Source: Flavobacterium microcysteis (GTDB lineage Bacteria; Bacteroidota; Bacteroidia; Flavobacteriales; Flavobacteriaceae). From it: DNA of 64,000 nucleotides. The stretch spans positions 186,001 through 250,000 of the forward strand of contig NZ_VFJE01000056.1 of NCBI RefSeq assembly GCF_006385255.1, written 5' to 3'. Of this stretch, positions 1 through 9,384 are shown piece after piece; positions within the stretch are counted from its first letter, which is position 1, and every line of letters starts with the position of its first letter. The translations under genes and the position numbers were made by a program. The notes beneath the pieces were generated by a model that saw nothing but the letters and a program-made list of their open reading frames with translations, was not told the DNA's origin and ran no database searches.

Positions 1-23
1 ATAATTAAAACGTCAAACATGTC

Positions 24-224
24 TTATTTGTCTTTTGTTTTTTCTTCAATCATTTTTGACATTCTGAAAATCAGAAGAATGAAAATGGCGCAAAATGAAG
101 CAGCAATTCCTATCAATCCAACAACACTGTCTCCTTCGAACAAATGATCAAAGTCCAGAATAGTAATGTTGAAAATGATTAATGCAAGCGCAAGGAAGAT
201 TAATATGTAAGTAAAAATTTTCAT
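24..224 (-). CDS. Small two-helix membrane protein
   Basis: Predicted 66-residue protein with two hydrophobic segments (about residues 3-22 and 34-55) and a short charged tail ending EEKTKDK. The open frame extends upstream to 320, but the stretch before the internal Met is not hydrophobic and overlaps the end of the MarC gene. MKIFTYILIF at 224 gives a compact membrane protein, so I choose that start. It lies 49 bp behind marC on the same strand and may be cotranscribed. I do not recognise a named family, and no function can be assigned beyond membrane location. Confidence 0.6.
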   Translation of the reverse strand: MKIFTYILIFLALALIIFNITILDFDHLFEGDSVVGLIGIAASFCAIFILLIFRMSKMIEEKTKDK

Positions 225-273
225 TATAAGAAGGGGTTCCTGATTATGAATGGTGAAATTAATAAAATCTATG

Positions 274-849
274 TTAGATAAAAAGCCCTTTAACATTGGC
301 GCCAAATAATTTAACAGCAATGGCCAGCAAAATTACGCCAAATATCTTTCGGATAACGCCTAGTCCGTTCTCTCCAAGTAGCTTTTCTATCTTGGAAGAC
401 GACTTTAGGACGGCGAAAACTACAATTATATTAATGATTATGGCAAATATAATATTGATTTTTTCGTATTCGGCTCTTAAAGACAGTATCGTGGTCATGG
501 TTCCAGCTCCAGCAATCAAAGGAAAAGCAATTGGAACAATAGAAGCCGTGCTCGGATTGTCTTCTTTATAGAGTCGGATTCCTAAAATCATTTCCAGAGC
601 AAGAAAAAATAAAACGAAAGAACCTGCAACAGCAAACGAGCTGGCGTTGATCCCGATCAGTTTTAAGATTTCTTCACCCACAAAAAGAAAAGCAATCATA
701 ATGACACAGGCAACGATAGAAGCCTTTTCAGACTGAATATGTCCCACTTTTGAACGTAGGTCGACAATAATAGGTATGCTGCCAACGATATCGATAACAG
801 CAAACAGAACCATACTAGCAGTAAAAATTTCTCTCCAATCGAATCCCAT
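274..849 (-). CDS. MarC family integral membrane protein
   Basis: Protein of 191 residues with about six hydrophobic helices, matching the MarC/UPF0056 family. The family pattern is visible in FAVIDIVGSIPIIVDLR near the N-terminus and in PIAFPLIAGAGTMTTIL mid-protein. MarC proteins sit in the inner membrane; their substrate is not established, and the old link to multiple antibiotic resistance was not upheld. An in-frame Met lies 8 codons upstream (873). A TAATTTTG promoter-like element at 871-878 would put the transcript start downstream of that codon, so Met at 849 (MGFDW) is preferred. Confidence 0.85.
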   Translation of the reverse strand: MGFDWREIFTASMVLFAVIDIVGSIPIIVDLRSKVGHIQSEKASIVACVIMIAFLFVGEEILKLIGINASSFAVAGSFVLFFLALEMILGIRLYKEDNPSTASIVPIAFPLIAGAGTMTTILSLRAEYEKINIIFAIIINIIVVFAVLKSSSKIEKLLGENGLGVIRKIFGVILLAIAVKLFGANVKGLFI

Positions 850-870
850 AACGATGCTTTTTTGAAGCTG

Positions 871-878
871 CAAAATTA
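871..878 (-). promoter_or_regulatory. -7 promoter element for marC
   Basis: Reads TAATTTTG on the minus strand, a full match to the Bacteroidota -7 consensus TAnnTTTG, 21 bp before the chosen MarC start. No clear TTG -33 partner was found. Inferred from motif and position only. Confidence 0.4.
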
Positions 879-1016
879 TTTCATTAAAAATGAAAAATCA
901 TTAATGATTCGTTAATTTTTTAATGATTTTTTTCAAATTAAGTTATTGAAAATAAGCAAATTGTTTCTGTAAAGCCGGAAATTCAAAAATTAACACGCTA
1001 TTTCACATTTGAAAAC

Positions 1017-1024
1017 TATCTTTG
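1017..1024 (+). promoter_or_regulatory. -7 promoter element abutting the DUF3109 start
   Basis: TATCTTTG matches TAnnTTTG exactly and ends only 4 bases before the ATG of the DUF3109 gene. If it is used, transcription would begin at or next to the start codon, giving a leaderless mRNA. No good -33 element is visible. Confidence 0.4.
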
Positions 1025-1028
1025 CAGC

Positions 1029-1598
1029 ATGTTTCAACTAGGAAAAACAATTGTCTCTGAAGACATTTTAGAAAAGGAATTTGTATGCAACCTTTCGGCT
1101 TGCAAAGGAGCTTGTTGTGTAGATGGCGATGCGGGAGCTCCATTAAATGAAGAAGAGACAAAAATCCTGGAAGCTATTTATCCAAAAGTAAAACCATTTC
1201 TTCGTAAGGAAGGAATTGAGGCTATTGAAGCGCAAGGCACGTGGGTAAAAGGAACAGATGGCGATTTAGAAACGCCTCTGATTGACAATAAAGATTGCGC
1301 TTATGTAATTTTTGATGGGAAAACTGCACTTTGCGGTATCGAACAAGCCTATAATCAGGGTGTTGTTGATTGGAAAAAACCAGTATCCTGCCATTTGTAT
1401 CCGATACGTATTAAAGATTTTACCGAATTTGCAGCCGTAAATTATGACAAATGGGAAATTTGTGATGATGCCTGTTCTTTAGGTAAAGAACTTGAGGTTC
1501 CGGTTTACAAATTTGTGAAAGAAGCGCTCATTCGTCGCTTTGGTGAAGACTGGTATGCCGAACTTGAAAAGGTGGCTCAGGAGCTTAAAAACCAATAA
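1029..1598 (+). CDS. DUF3109 family cysteine-rich protein
   Basis: Protein of 189 residues matching the DUF3109 family common in Bacteroidota. The N-terminal part carries a cysteine cluster ([11 protein letters not shown], about residues 20-30), with further cysteines near residues 85, 97, 121 and 144-149 ([13 protein letters not shown]). This resembles YkgJ-type proteins that bind a metal or Fe-S cluster. The cofactor and reaction are not known to me. It is a monocistronic gene between the divergent marC and the nrd operon. No other Met lies near the N-terminus, so the start is secure. Confidence 0.85.
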   Translation: MFQLGKTIVSEDILEKEFVCNLSACKGACCVDGDAGAPLNEEETKILEAIYPKVKPFLRKEGIEAIEAQGTWVKGTDGDLETPLIDNKDCAYVIFDGKTALCGIEQAYNQGVVDWKKPVSCHLYPIRIKDFTEFAAVNYDKWEICDDACSLGKELEVPVYKFVKEALIRRFGEDWYAELEKVAQELKNQ

Positions 1599-1758
1599 CC
1601 TTTTTTATCTCAAAATTTTAATTTTCTCCGGTTTCGAATTCCTTTGTTTTATGGGAGTTAGCGGTATTTTTTGATTTGTAAATAACTGATTTTTAGCCAT
1701 TTAAATAAATATCAAAAAGTAAGAATTAATTTACCTCTTGTTAAAAACTATGTCCAAT

Positions 1759-1767
1759 TGTGGATAA
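1759..1767 (-). promoter_or_regulatory. Perfect DnaA-box sequence upstream of nrdB
   Basis: The minus strand reads TTATCCACA, the Escherichia coli DnaA-box consensus, about 100 bp before nrdB. In E. coli the nrdAB promoter is directly controlled by DnaA, so the placement is suggestive. Only one perfect copy was seen in the 262-bp gap. No convincing palindromic NrdR box was found. Confidence 0.5.
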
Positions 1768-1860
1768 GTTTGACTTTCATTTACCAATACAATTGACAAT
1801 CTTTGTAGTGTCAAGAAATCAAAGAATAAAATCCTATAACACAATAAACGTCAAGATAGT

Positions 1861-2850
1861 ATGGCAGCGATAGAACCAATTTTACAAGAGAACAAAGACC
1901 GTTTCGTGATTTTTCCAATAAAACACCATGATATTTGGGAGTGGTATAAGAAAATGGAGGCGAGTTTTTGGACTGCGGAAGAAATTGATCTGCACCAGGA
2001 TTTATCTGATTGGAACAATAAGTTGAATGATGACGAAAAATATTTCGTCAAGCATATTTTAGCTTTTTTTGCTGCATCAGACGGTATTGTAAATGAAAAC
2101 CTTGCCGAAAATTTTGTAAACGAAGTTCAATATCCGGAAGCTAAATTTTTCTACGGATTCCAAATCATGATGGAGAATATCCACAGCGAAACCTATTCTC
2201 TTCTGATTGATACGTATGTAAAAGATGAGGCCGAAAAAGATCAGCTTTTCCATGCATTGGATGTATTTCCTGCGATTAAGAAAAAAGCCGACTGGGCTTT
2301 AAAATGGATCGACTCCGATTCTTTTGCTGAAAGATTGATTGCTTTTGCAGCAGTAGAAGGGATCTTTTTCTCAGGAGCATTCTGTTCTATCTATTGGTTG
2401 AAAAAACGCGGATTAATGCCGGGTCTTACATTTTCAAACGAATTGATTTCACGTGATGAAGGCGTACATTGCGACTTTGCAGTGCATTTGCACAACCACC
2501 ACCTGGTAAACAAAGTTCCAAAAGCAAGAATTACAGAAATTTTAGTACAGGCTCTGGATATCGAAAGAGAATTTATAACAGAATCTCTTCCGGTAAGCTT
2601 GATTGGAATGAACGCAAACTTAATGACACAATATCTGGAATTTGTAACCGATAGATTATTAGTAGAATTAGGATGTGCAAGAGTATATAACTCTGCCAAT
2701 CCATTTGATTTTATGGATATGATCTCCTTACAAGGTAAAACGAATTTCTTCGAGAAACGAGTTTCAGAATATCAAAAAGCTGGAGTTTTAAACAGCGGTA
2801 CAGGAAACGACAGCGAATCGCAAAAAATTAGTTTCGACGCCGATTTCTAG
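1861..2850 (+). CDS. nrdB: Ribonucleoside-diphosphate reductase beta subunit (class I)
   Basis: Protein of 329 residues, the usual length for the R2 small subunit that holds the diiron-tyrosyl radical cofactor and supplies the radical to NrdA for NDP-to-dNDP reduction in the cytoplasm. Candidate metal ligands are visible: Glu40/41 (WTAEEIDL), Glu105 and His108 (ENIHSETY), Glu166 (AAVEG), and Glu200 and His203 (RDEGVH). Tyr112 sits at the radical position. It precedes nrdA by 187 bp, giving a B-A order. Upstream is a DnaA-box-like site. Confidence 0.96.
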   Translation: MAAIEPILQENKDRFVIFPIKHHDIWEWYKKMEASFWTAEEIDLHQDLSDWNNKLNDDEKYFVKHILAFFAASDGIVNENLAENFVNEVQYPEAKFFYGFQIMMENIHSETYSLLIDTYVKDEAEKDQLFHALDVFPAIKKKADWALKWIDSDSFAERLIAFAAVEGIFFSGAFCSIYWLKKRGLMPGLTFSNELISRDEGVHCDFAVHLHNHHLVNKVPKARITEILVQALDIEREFITESLPVSLIGMNANLMTQYLEFVTDRLLVELGCARVYNSANPFDFMDMISLQGKTNFFEKRVSEYQKAGVLNSGTGNDSESQKISFDADF

Positions 2851-2910
2851 ATTTTTAGAAGCCAGACACCCCTTTTGTCTTTTAAACCATTTCCTGATAA
2901 TACAGAAGTA

Positions 2911-2938
2911 TTTTTCTTTTTTTAATTAGAAAGAAAAA
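2911..2938 (+). other. AT-rich inverted repeat in the nrdB-nrdA gap
   Basis: TTTTTCTTT (2911-2919) pairs with AAAGAAAAA (2930-2938) around a 10-nt loop and is followed by a T-rich stretch at 2942-2950. It could be a weak terminator, attenuator or processing site that sets the NrdB to NrdA ratio. The stem is A-T only apart from one G-C pair, so the energy is modest. Confidence 0.3.
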
Positions 2939-3037
2939 GGTTTCTTTTTTGTCAGAACTAATGCCGCTTTGGCGGATTGTTTTAATCTTTTTAATAATCC
3001 CGAATGGTCTTCCATTCCCTAACCAATTTGTAAACTT

Positions 3038-5431
3038 ATGTATGTAGTTAAAAGAGACGGTCACAGAGAGCCGGTAATGTTTGATAAGATTACGGATAGA
3101 ATTAAAAAATTATGCTACGGCTTGAACGATCTTGTAGATCCGGTAAAAGTAGCAATGCGCGTTATCGAGGGGTTGTATGATGGCGTTACAACTTCAGAGT
3201 TAGATAATCTTGCAGCTGAAACCGCAGCTGCAATGACAATTGCCCATCCTGATTATGCCCAATTGGCAGCAAGGATAGCAATTTCAAATCTTCATAAGAA
3301 TACCAAAAAATCGTTTTCAGAAACGATGAAGGACATGTATTTGTATGTGAATCCAAGAACCAATCAGGAATCTCCGTTGCTTTCAGATGAAGTATACAAC
3401 GTGATTCAGGAAAATGCGGCTTTCTTAGATTCTCATGTAATTTACAATAGAGATTTCAACTACGATTATTTCGGATTCAAAACGCTTGAGCGTTCGTATC
3501 TGTTAAAAATAAACGGAAAGATTGTAGAAAGACCACAACATATGTTGATGCGTGTTTCAGTAGGAATCCACTTGAATGACTTAGATGCTGTATTAGAAAC
3601 TTACGACCTGATGTCTAAAAAGTTCTTTACGCATGCAACGCCAACATTATTCAACGCTGGAACTCCAAAACCGCAAATGTCTTCTTGTTTCCTTTTGGCA
3701 ATGCAGGATGACAGTATCGACGGAATTTACGATACGCTAAAGCAAACAGCAAAAATTTCACAATCAGCAGGAGGAATCGGACTATCAATCCATAACGTTC
3801 GTGCAACAGGATCTTATATCCGTGGAACAAACGGAACATCAAACGGAATCGTTCCGATGTTGCGTGTTTTCAATGACACGGCTCGTTATGTAGACCAAGG
3901 TGGTGGAAAACGTAAAGGAAGTTTTGCCATCTATATCGAAACATGGCATGCTGATATTTTTGATTTCCTTGACCTGAAGAAAAACCACGGAAAAGAAGAA
4001 ATGCGTGCCCGTGACTTGTTTTTCGCTATGTGGACGTCTGACTTGTTCATGAAACGTGTTCAGGAAGATTCTACTTGGACATTAATGTGTCCAAACGAAT
4101 GCCCAGGATTGTATGACATATACGGTGAAGAATTTGAAGCATTGTATACTTCTTACGAAGCCCAAGGTAAAGGAAGAAAAACAATCAAGGCAAGAGAGCT
4201 TTGGGAAAAAATTCTGGAATCTCAAATTGAAACCGGAACACCATACATGCTGTATAAAGATGCAGCAAACCGCAAATCAAACCAGAAAAACTTGGGAACA
4301 ATCCGTTCTTCTAACTTGTGTACAGAAATCATGGAGTACACTTCTAAAGATGAAATTGCGGTATGTAACCTGGCTTCTATCTCGTTGCCAATGTTTGTGG
4401 AAAACGGACAGTTCAATCATGAGTTGCTTTACAACGTAACCAAACGTGTAACAAGAAACTTGAACAAAGTAATCGATAGAAACTACTATCCGGTTCAGGA
4501 AGCAGAAAATTCAAATATGCGTCACCGTCCGGTTGGATTGGGTGTTCAAGGTTTGGCAGATGCCTTTATCCTTTTAAGAATGCCTTTTACTTCGGATGAA
4601 GCTAAAAAACTAAACCAGGAAATCTTCGAAACGCTTTATTTTGCAGCAGTTACGGCTTCTATGGAAATGGCAAAAGAAGAAGGTCCATATTCTACTTTTG
4701 AAGGTTCGCCAATTTCACAAGGTGAATTCCAGTACAATCTTTGGGGATTGACAGATGGAGACTTGTCTGGTCGTTGGGATTGGGCTTCTTTAAGAAAAGA
4801 AGTAATGGAAAATGGTGTGAGAAACTCATTGCTTGTAGCGCCAATGCCAACAGCTTCGACTTCTCAAATCCTTGGAAATAACGAAGCTTTCGAGCCTTAT
4901 ACTTCAAATATCTATACAAGACGAGTGCTTTCAGGCGAATTTATTGTTGTAAACAAACACTTGTTAGAAGATTTAGTAGAGCTTGGTCTTTGGAATGAAG
5001 ATTTGAAACAAGAAATCATGCGTCATAACGGATCAATCCAAAACATTGATCTTATTCCGCAAGATTTGAAAGAACTATATAAAACCGTTTGGGAAATGTC
5101 AATGAAAGATATTATTGATATGTCACGCCAAAGAGGTTACTTTATTGACCAGTCACAGTCGTTGAACTTATTTATGCAGGATGCGAATTTTGCTAAATTG
5201 ACTTCAATGCATTTCTACGCTTGGCAGTCAGGATTAAAAACAGGAATGTATTATCTGAGAACCAAGTCGGCGGTTGATGCAATTAAGTTTACGCTTAATA
5301 ACGATAAAAAAGCAGAACCAGTAGCTGTAGAAACTGTTACAGAACCTGCAATTGCTGTCGATGAGTTCCGTGCTATGTTGGAGCGTTCCAAAAATGCAGA
5401 GCCAGACGATTGCGAAATGTGCGGATCTTAA
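3038..5431 (+). CDS. nrdA: Ribonucleoside-diphosphate reductase alpha subunit (class I)
   Basis: Protein of 797 residues, the catalytic R1 subunit that reduces ribonucleoside diphosphates. The N-terminus ([18 protein letters not shown]) begins an ATP-cone domain of about 90 residues, which in this family senses ATP/dATP. The barrel shows [16 protein letters not shown], the active-site [10 protein letters not shown] segment and [11 protein letters not shown] near residues 605-615. The C-terminus ends CEMCGS, the mobile CxxC pair that regenerates the active-site disulfide. A strong terminator follows, so nrdB-nrdA probably forms the whole operon. Confidence 0.96.
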   Translation: MYVVKRDGHREPVMFDKITDRIKKLCYGLNDLVDPVKVAMRVIEGLYDGVTTSELDNLAAETAAAMTIAHPDYAQLAARIAISNLHKNTKKSFSETMKDMYLYVNPRTNQESPLLSDEVYNVIQENAAFLDSHVIYNRDFNYDYFGFKTLERSYLLKINGKIVERPQHMLMRVSVGIHLNDLDAVLETYDLMSKKFFTHATPTLFNAGTPKPQMSSCFLLAMQDDSIDGIYDTLKQTAKISQSAGGIGLSIHNVRATGSYIRGTNGTSNGIVPMLRVFNDTARYVDQGGGKRKGSFAIYIETWHADIFDFLDLKKNHGKEEMRARDLFFAMWTSDLFMKRVQEDSTWTLMCPNECPGLYDIYGEEFEALYTSYEAQGKGRKTIKARELWEKILESQIETGTPYMLYKDAANRKSNQKNLGTIRSSNLCTEIMEYTSKDEIAVCNLASISLPMFVENGQFNHELLYNVTKRVTRNLNKVIDRNYYPVQEAENSNMRHRPVGLGVQGLADAFILLRMPFTSDEAKKLNQEIFETLYFAAVTASMEMAKEEGPYSTFEGSPISQGEFQYNLWGLTDGDLSGRWDWASLRKEVMENGVRNSLLVAPMPTASTSQILGNNEAFEPYTSNIYTRRVLSGEFIVVNKHLLEDLVELGLWNEDLKQEIMRHNGSIQNIDLIPQDLKELYKTVWEMSMKDIIDMSRQRGYFIDQSQSLNLFMQDANFAKLTSMHFYAWQSGLKTGMYYLRTKSAVDAIKFTLNNDKKAEPVAVETVTEPAIAVDEFRAMLERSKNAEPDDCEMCGS

Positions 5432-5451
5432 TAAGAAACCTAATATCTAAT

Positions 5452-5484
5452 AAAAACAGCCGTCAAATGATGGCTGTTTTTTTA
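5452..5484 (+). terminator. Rho-independent terminator after nrdA
   Basis: AAAACAGCC (5453-5461) pairs with GGCTGTTTT (5472-5480) around a 10-nt loop, followed by more T residues. It ends the nrdBA transcript 20 bp after the nrdA stop. Confidence 0.85.
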
Positions 5485-5505
5485 TACCAATAGTTTTAGT
5501 CTTAG

Positions 5506-5513
5506 TATATTTG
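5506..5513 (+). promoter_or_regulatory. -7 promoter element for the AAA+ ATPase operon
   Basis: TATATTTG matches TAnnTTTG exactly, 20 bp before the TTG start at 5533 and directly after the nrdA terminator. This supports an independent transcript for the downstream genes through dgt. Confidence 0.5.
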
Positions 5514-5532
5514 CTTACAAAATTAAAAGAGC

Positions 5533-6237
5533 TTGAGCACACTATATTTCAGGGATAGGGAAAATGTAAATTTAGAAGATGTCATCTTTGAAGCTTCTGT
5601 GGCAGAACAAGTCGAACAATTTCTGAAAGAACACCGTTTTTCTGAAATCCTTCATCAATATGAACTTCCTGTCGCCAATAAAATTTTTCTGTATGGCAAG
5701 ACCGGTTGCGGCAAAACCATGACGGCTAAAGCGATTGCAAAAGAGCTGGACAAGAAAATCTTTATCGTAAACCTGTCAACTATAGTGTCTTCCAAATTAG
5801 GAGAAACGGCAAAGAACATCAATAACATTTTTAAGGAAGCCAATTATGAGAACTCCGTATTGTTTTTTGATGAATTTGACTCTTTAGGACAAGTAAGAGA
5901 TTACGATAATAAAGACAGCAGCGAAATGAAACGTGTTGTAAATGCCCTGTTGCAGCTTATTGACAATTTCCCGAGAAACGCCATATTGATAGCAGCAACC
6001 AATCAGATTCAAATGATTGACGAAGCGTTACTGCGAAGATTTGAACTTAAATTGGAATTTATATCGCCTTCAGAACAAGTATTGGACGGTTATTATGATG
6101 CATTGCTGTCAAAATATCCAGTGAAATATCAAAAGGTAGAAAGGAAATACGGCATTTCCTTTTCAGAGGCCAAAGATTTTGTTTTCAGACAAGTGAAAAA
6201 CAATATTATCCTCGACGAAATGGCAAAACTGTCATAA
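5533..6237 (+). CDS. AAA family ATPase, compact
   Basis: Protein of 234 residues that is almost only an AAA+ module. Walker A is GKTGCGKT (about residues 55-62). Walker B is LFFDEFDSL (about 110-118), with sensor 1 AATNQ and an arginine-finger-like LLRRFEL near 170. It resembles the ATPase core of FtsH/katanin-like AAA proteins but has no protease, membrane or long N-terminal domain. It starts with TTG because no ATG precedes the Walker A motif. It is the first gene of a run with a 74-residue protein, an RDD protein and dgt. The substrate is unknown. Confidence 0.8.
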   Translation: MSTLYFRDRENVNLEDVIFEASVAEQVEQFLKEHRFSEILHQYELPVANKIFLYGKTGCGKTMTAKAIAKELDKKIFIVNLSTIVSSKLGETAKNINNIFKEANYENSVLFFDEFDSLGQVRDYDNKDSSEMKRVVNALLQLIDNFPRNAILIAATNQIQMIDEALLRRFELKLEFISPSEQVLDGYYDALLSKYPVKYQKVERKYGISFSEAKDFVFRQVKNNIILDEMAKLS

Positions 6238-6269
6238 CAAACTAAATTATTTACTTTAATCATACACCA

Positions 6270-6494
6270 ATGTCAAAACAAAAAAAAGGAGTTTATACCG
6301 GAATCATAGAAAAAGATGAAAACGGAAATTATTTCTGCGGACCTTACCTTCTGGATTACCAATATACCGAAGCCAATTTTAAGATTGGAGATGAAGTAAA
6401 TATCAAATCGGTAATTGAAAACCCAAGTGATAAGACGTACGATCAGTATCCAAAGAAATCTAAAAATTTCTTTTTGGCGAATCTGAAAGAATAA
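6270..6494 (+). CDS. Small hypothetical protein (74 aa)
   Basis: Short soluble protein of 74 residues with a basic start (MSKQKKGVY) and a probable beta-rich body (GIIEKDENGNYFCGPYLL, IGDEVNIKSVI). It has no membrane segment or signal peptide. It lies 32 bp after the AAA ATPase gene and 11 bp before the RDD gene on the same strand, so cotranscription is likely. The family is not recognised. The ATG start and tight spacing support it as a real gene. Confidence 0.6.
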   Translation: MSKQKKGVYTGIIEKDENGNYFCGPYLLDYQYTEANFKIGDEVNIKSVIENPSDKTYDQYPKKSKNFFLANLKE

Positions 6495-6505
6495 TTTTTA
6501 AATTA

Positions 6506-7024
6506 ATGGATTATAGAACTTCAAGACAGTTTAGGCTGGATAAAGATTTATATGCTAGCCAAGGCACCCGTTTGGCAAATTATCTGATAGATTATGTTTG
6601 TCAGATACTGCTGATGTTTGCTTTAGTGGTCGTATTGACTATGATTTCTGTTATTATAGGTAATGACAGTATTCTTGCTCGTATTGAAAATATGAATCAG
6701 ATAGAAGAGTATGGTGCTGCTGTTGTGATTATATTGATTTACTACAATGTATTTGAAATCTTTTTTTCAAGAACCATAGGTAAATTTATTACCAAAACGA
6801 TTGTTGTCAATATAAATGGCGAAAAGCCAGACAGCCAGGAAATATTAGTACGCTCACTTTGCAGGCTGATTCCTTTTGATGGTTTTTCGTTTTTGGGAGC
6901 ACCAAATAAAGGCTGGCACGACAGCATTTCCAAAACCTATGTTGTAAAAAAAGAATTATTAGAAAAGAAAAAAGAACTGTTTTATTCTCTGGATGAAATA
7001 GGAAATAATACCAACGAATTATGA
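6506..7024 (+). CDS. RDD family membrane protein
   Basis: Protein of 172 residues with three predicted membrane helices. The family hallmark is seen near the start as RLANYLIDYV, with Asp in the first helix, and a second acidic/basic element around ILVRSLCRLIPFD and GWHDSISKTYVV. RDD proteins are inner-membrane proteins of mostly unknown transport function. The stop codon overlaps the dgt start (ATGA at 7021-7024), indicating translational coupling with dGTPase. Confidence 0.8.
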   Translation: MDYRTSRQFRLDKDLYASQGTRLANYLIDYVCQILLMFALVVVLTMISVIIGNDSILARIENMNQIEEYGAAVVIILIYYNVFEIFFSRTIGKFITKTIVVNINGEKPDSQEILVRSLCRLIPFDGFSFLGAPNKGWHDSISKTYVVKKELLEKKKELFYSLDEIGNNTNEL

Positions 7025-8370
7025 TGAACTGGGAACAGCTTTTGTCTTTAAGAAAACAAGGCGACAAAGGAAAAAGATTGCGAAAAGAACAAGACGATAC
7101 GCGTCTGGGCTTTGAAGTCGATTACGATAGGATTATATTTTCTTCTGCTTTTAGAAGCCTTCAGGATAAGACACAGGTAATTCCGCTTTCTAAAACAGAT
7201 TTCGTACATACAAGACTAACACATAGTCTTGAAGTTTCTGTTGTGGGCCGTTCCATCGGAAGATTGGTTGGAAAACAAATTATTGAAAAATACCCACACC
7301 TGAGAGAAGTTCACGGCTATCAACCAAACGATTTTGGTGCTATAGTCGCAGCAGCATCGCTGGCCCATGATATCGGAAATCCGCCATTTGGGCATTCCGG
7401 AGAAAAAGCCATAGGTGAGTATTTTAAGACCGGAAACGGGAAACAGTTCAAAGACCAGCTTTCTGAAAAAGAATGGCAGGATTTAATCGATTTTGAAGGA
7501 AATGCCAATGGTTTTTCACTACTAACGGCTTCCCGTCCGGGCATTGAAGGCGGACTTAGGATTTCATATGCTACTTTGGGTGCTTTTATGAAATATCCAA
7601 AAGAATCATTGCCTAAAAAACCGACAAGTCATATTTCGGATAAAAAATACGGCTTTTTCCAAACTGATAAAGAGTTTTTCAAAGAAGTAGCCGAAGAGCT
7701 AGGAATGATTCCTAATAAGTCAGGAAATGACATCGGTTATGAAAGACATCCATTGGCCTTTTTAGTCGAAGCGGCTGATGATATCTGCTATACGATTATC
7801 GATTTTGAAGACGGAATCAATTTAGGTCTGGTTTCAGAAGATTTTGCGCTGGAATACCTTATCAATCTGGTAAAAGACAGTATTGATACTAAAAAATTCA
7901 ATTCCCTGATTACAAAAGAAGACAGGATCAGCTACCTAAGAGCATTGGCAATAGGTAGTTTGATTAGTGATGTCGTAAAAGTATTCGTTGAAAATGAAGA
8001 ACAGATACTTCAGGGGAAATTCCATCACGCATTGACCGAAAAGAGCAAGTATGTCGCTCAGATGAACGATATTATCAAACTGAGTGTAAAAAACATCTAC
8101 CAAAGCAGAGAAGTTATCGAAAAGGAATTGGTAGGCTACCAGATTATCCAAACTTTATTAGATAAATTCATTACAGCTTTCAATAACCAGTTTCACAATG
8201 AAGCTTCAAACTATGATCGATTGTTGCTAAAAATGCTTCCGGAGAAGTTTCATGATGAAAAAAATGATCTTTACAAAAGGCTATTGCACATCTGCCATTA
8301 TGTGTCACTTTTGACTGATGGAAATGCACTGGAGTTATTTAATACGATAAACGGGCGTAAGAAGCTGTAA
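7021..8370 (+). CDS. dgt: Deoxyguanosinetriphosphate triphosphohydrolase
   Basis: Protein of 449 residues, an HD-domain dNTPase that cleaves dGTP to deoxyguanosine and triphosphate. HD-type ligands are visible in LTHSLEVS (about residues 65-72) and in SLAHDIGNPPFGHSGE (about 113-128). FRSLQDKTQV near residue 42 is typical of the Dgt N-terminus. Two start codons stand in tandem (7021 and 7024); either overlaps the RDD gene. Its location just behind the ribonucleotide reductase genes puts synthesis and breakdown of dNTPs side by side. Its stop lies 5 bp from the convergent DUF3078 gene. Confidence 0.93.
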   Translation: MMNWEQLLSLRKQGDKGKRLRKEQDDTRLGFEVDYDRIIFSSAFRSLQDKTQVIPLSKTDFVHTRLTHSLEVSVVGRSIGRLVGKQIIEKYPHLREVHGYQPNDFGAIVAAASLAHDIGNPPFGHSGEKAIGEYFKTGNGKQFKDQLSEKEWQDLIDFEGNANGFSLLTASRPGIEGGLRISYATLGAFMKYPKESLPKKPTSHISDKKYGFFQTDKEFFKEVAEELGMIPNKSGNDIGYERHPLAFLVEAADDICYTIIDFEDGINLGLVSEDFALEYLINLVKDSIDTKKFNSLITKEDRISYLRALAIGSLISDVVKVFVENEEQILQGKFHHALTEKSKYVAQMNDIIKLSVKNIYQSREVIEKELVGYQIIQTLLDKFITAFNNQFHNEASNYDRLLLKMLPEKFHDEKNDLYKRLLHICHYVSLLTDGNALELFNTINGRKKL

Positions 8371-8375
8371 AAAGC

Positions 8376-9350
8376 CTAGAAGCTGTAAATCAAGCCTACG
8401 CCAAGCATTTGCTTGAACTGTACTTTTGGGCCTACGGTAACCTGCTGGCCGTTGATTTCTTCCTTGGCCTTGATATCGTGGTCATAAATCAGGTGAGTGT
8501 TGATGTTGGCACGCACGTATTTGTTGACGATAAAATCCAATTGCACTTGCCAATCCACATCTATATTTCCAAAGTTGTTGATATAATCCGTGTAAAGATT
8601 TAGTTTGTTTTCAAAATTGATGTTTTTGAAAAGCTCTTTCTTATAACCGCTCGTAAAAAGGAAACCGAGCTCTGTTCTGGAATTCTTACCGTCTTCAAGC
8701 TTTACACCGGTAACAGCGTCATAAACCGCTTTATGAACCCCAAAAGCTCCCTGGTCTGCCAATCGTTGGTCTAAAACCAATGTGTTTTTCAAGGTAAGAG
8801 GTGAGATATAAAGCTGTAGGTTGTATTTCTTGTTGTTGTATTCCGCTCCAATCCCTAAGAAAGTATAGGCTGGTGCGAATGGTTTCGAAATCGCTAAATC
8901 CGTGTTGGGATAATTATAACCGCTGGTAAATTGCGTGTTGAAATTGAACTTCGCACTATGAAACCAGTTGGTCGTCGTGTCTCTTCTGTAACCAAAAGTA
9001 GAGTTGAATTGGAAAGCGTCGTCCGTTTTTCGCAATTCAACACCATCCTGCTTGCTTACTCCATAACGAACAATTAGCTCATTAAGCCATCGTAGGTTCC
9101 CATTCTCGTATTTTCGTGTGAATGTTCCTTTTAATAATCCGGAAATGGCGCTGTTTCCACCGGCACTCCAATTGACAAAAGCAATTTCATTTAAGTCGAA
9201 TCCTACGACATTTTTCTTTTCCCAATGGGTGACAACTTTTTTGACAATAGCTGAGTCTAGTTTTTTGGATTGGATAGTATCAACAGATTGTGCTATAGAT
9301 GATACTGAAAAAAGCAAAAATAACCCTAAGGCTAAAGGAGATAATCTCAT
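8376..9350 (-). CDS. DUF3078 domain-containing exported protein
   Basis: Family protein of about 324 residues with an N-terminal signal peptide (MRLSPLALGLFLLFSVSSIAQS). The DUF3078 signature (FDLNEIAFVNWSAGGNSAI) follows near residue 50. The rest alternates short beta segments and ends in an aromatic residue (GLIYSF), as expected for an outer-membrane beta-barrel. The function is unknown. The open frame reaches 9407, but earlier Met codons would overlap dxs. Met at 9350 (or 9359) leads straight into the signal peptide. Confidence 0.8.
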   Translation of the reverse strand: MRLSPLALGLFLLFSVSSIAQSVDTIQSKKLDSAIVKKVVTHWEKKNVVGFDLNEIAFVNWSAGGNSAISGLLKGTFTRKYENGNLRWLNELIVRYGVSKQDGVELRKTDDAFQFNSTFGYRRDTTTNWFHSAKFNFNTQFTSGYNYPNTDLAISKPFAPAYTFLGIGAEYNNKKYNLQLYISPLTLKNTLVLDQRLADQGAFGVHKAVYDAVTGVKLEDGKNSRTELGFLFTSGYKKELFKNINFENKLNLYTDYINNFGNIDVDWQVQLDFIVNKYVRANINTHLIYDHDIKAKEEINGQQVTVGPKVQFKQMLGVGLIYSF

Positions 9351-9384
9351 AACTGGCATATTAAATTTTAGGACAGTGCAAAAG

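Noticed and set aside
1769..1805. TTTG ... AATCTTTG as nrdB promoter
   Set aside because: The spacing is 25 bp and the -7 element has a mismatch at its first base, so it is too weak to call.
8360..8389. 12-bp direct repeat AGAAGCTGTAAA at the dgt/DUF3078 junction
   Set aside because: Short, single occurrence at convergent gene ends; no element structure or target-site pattern.
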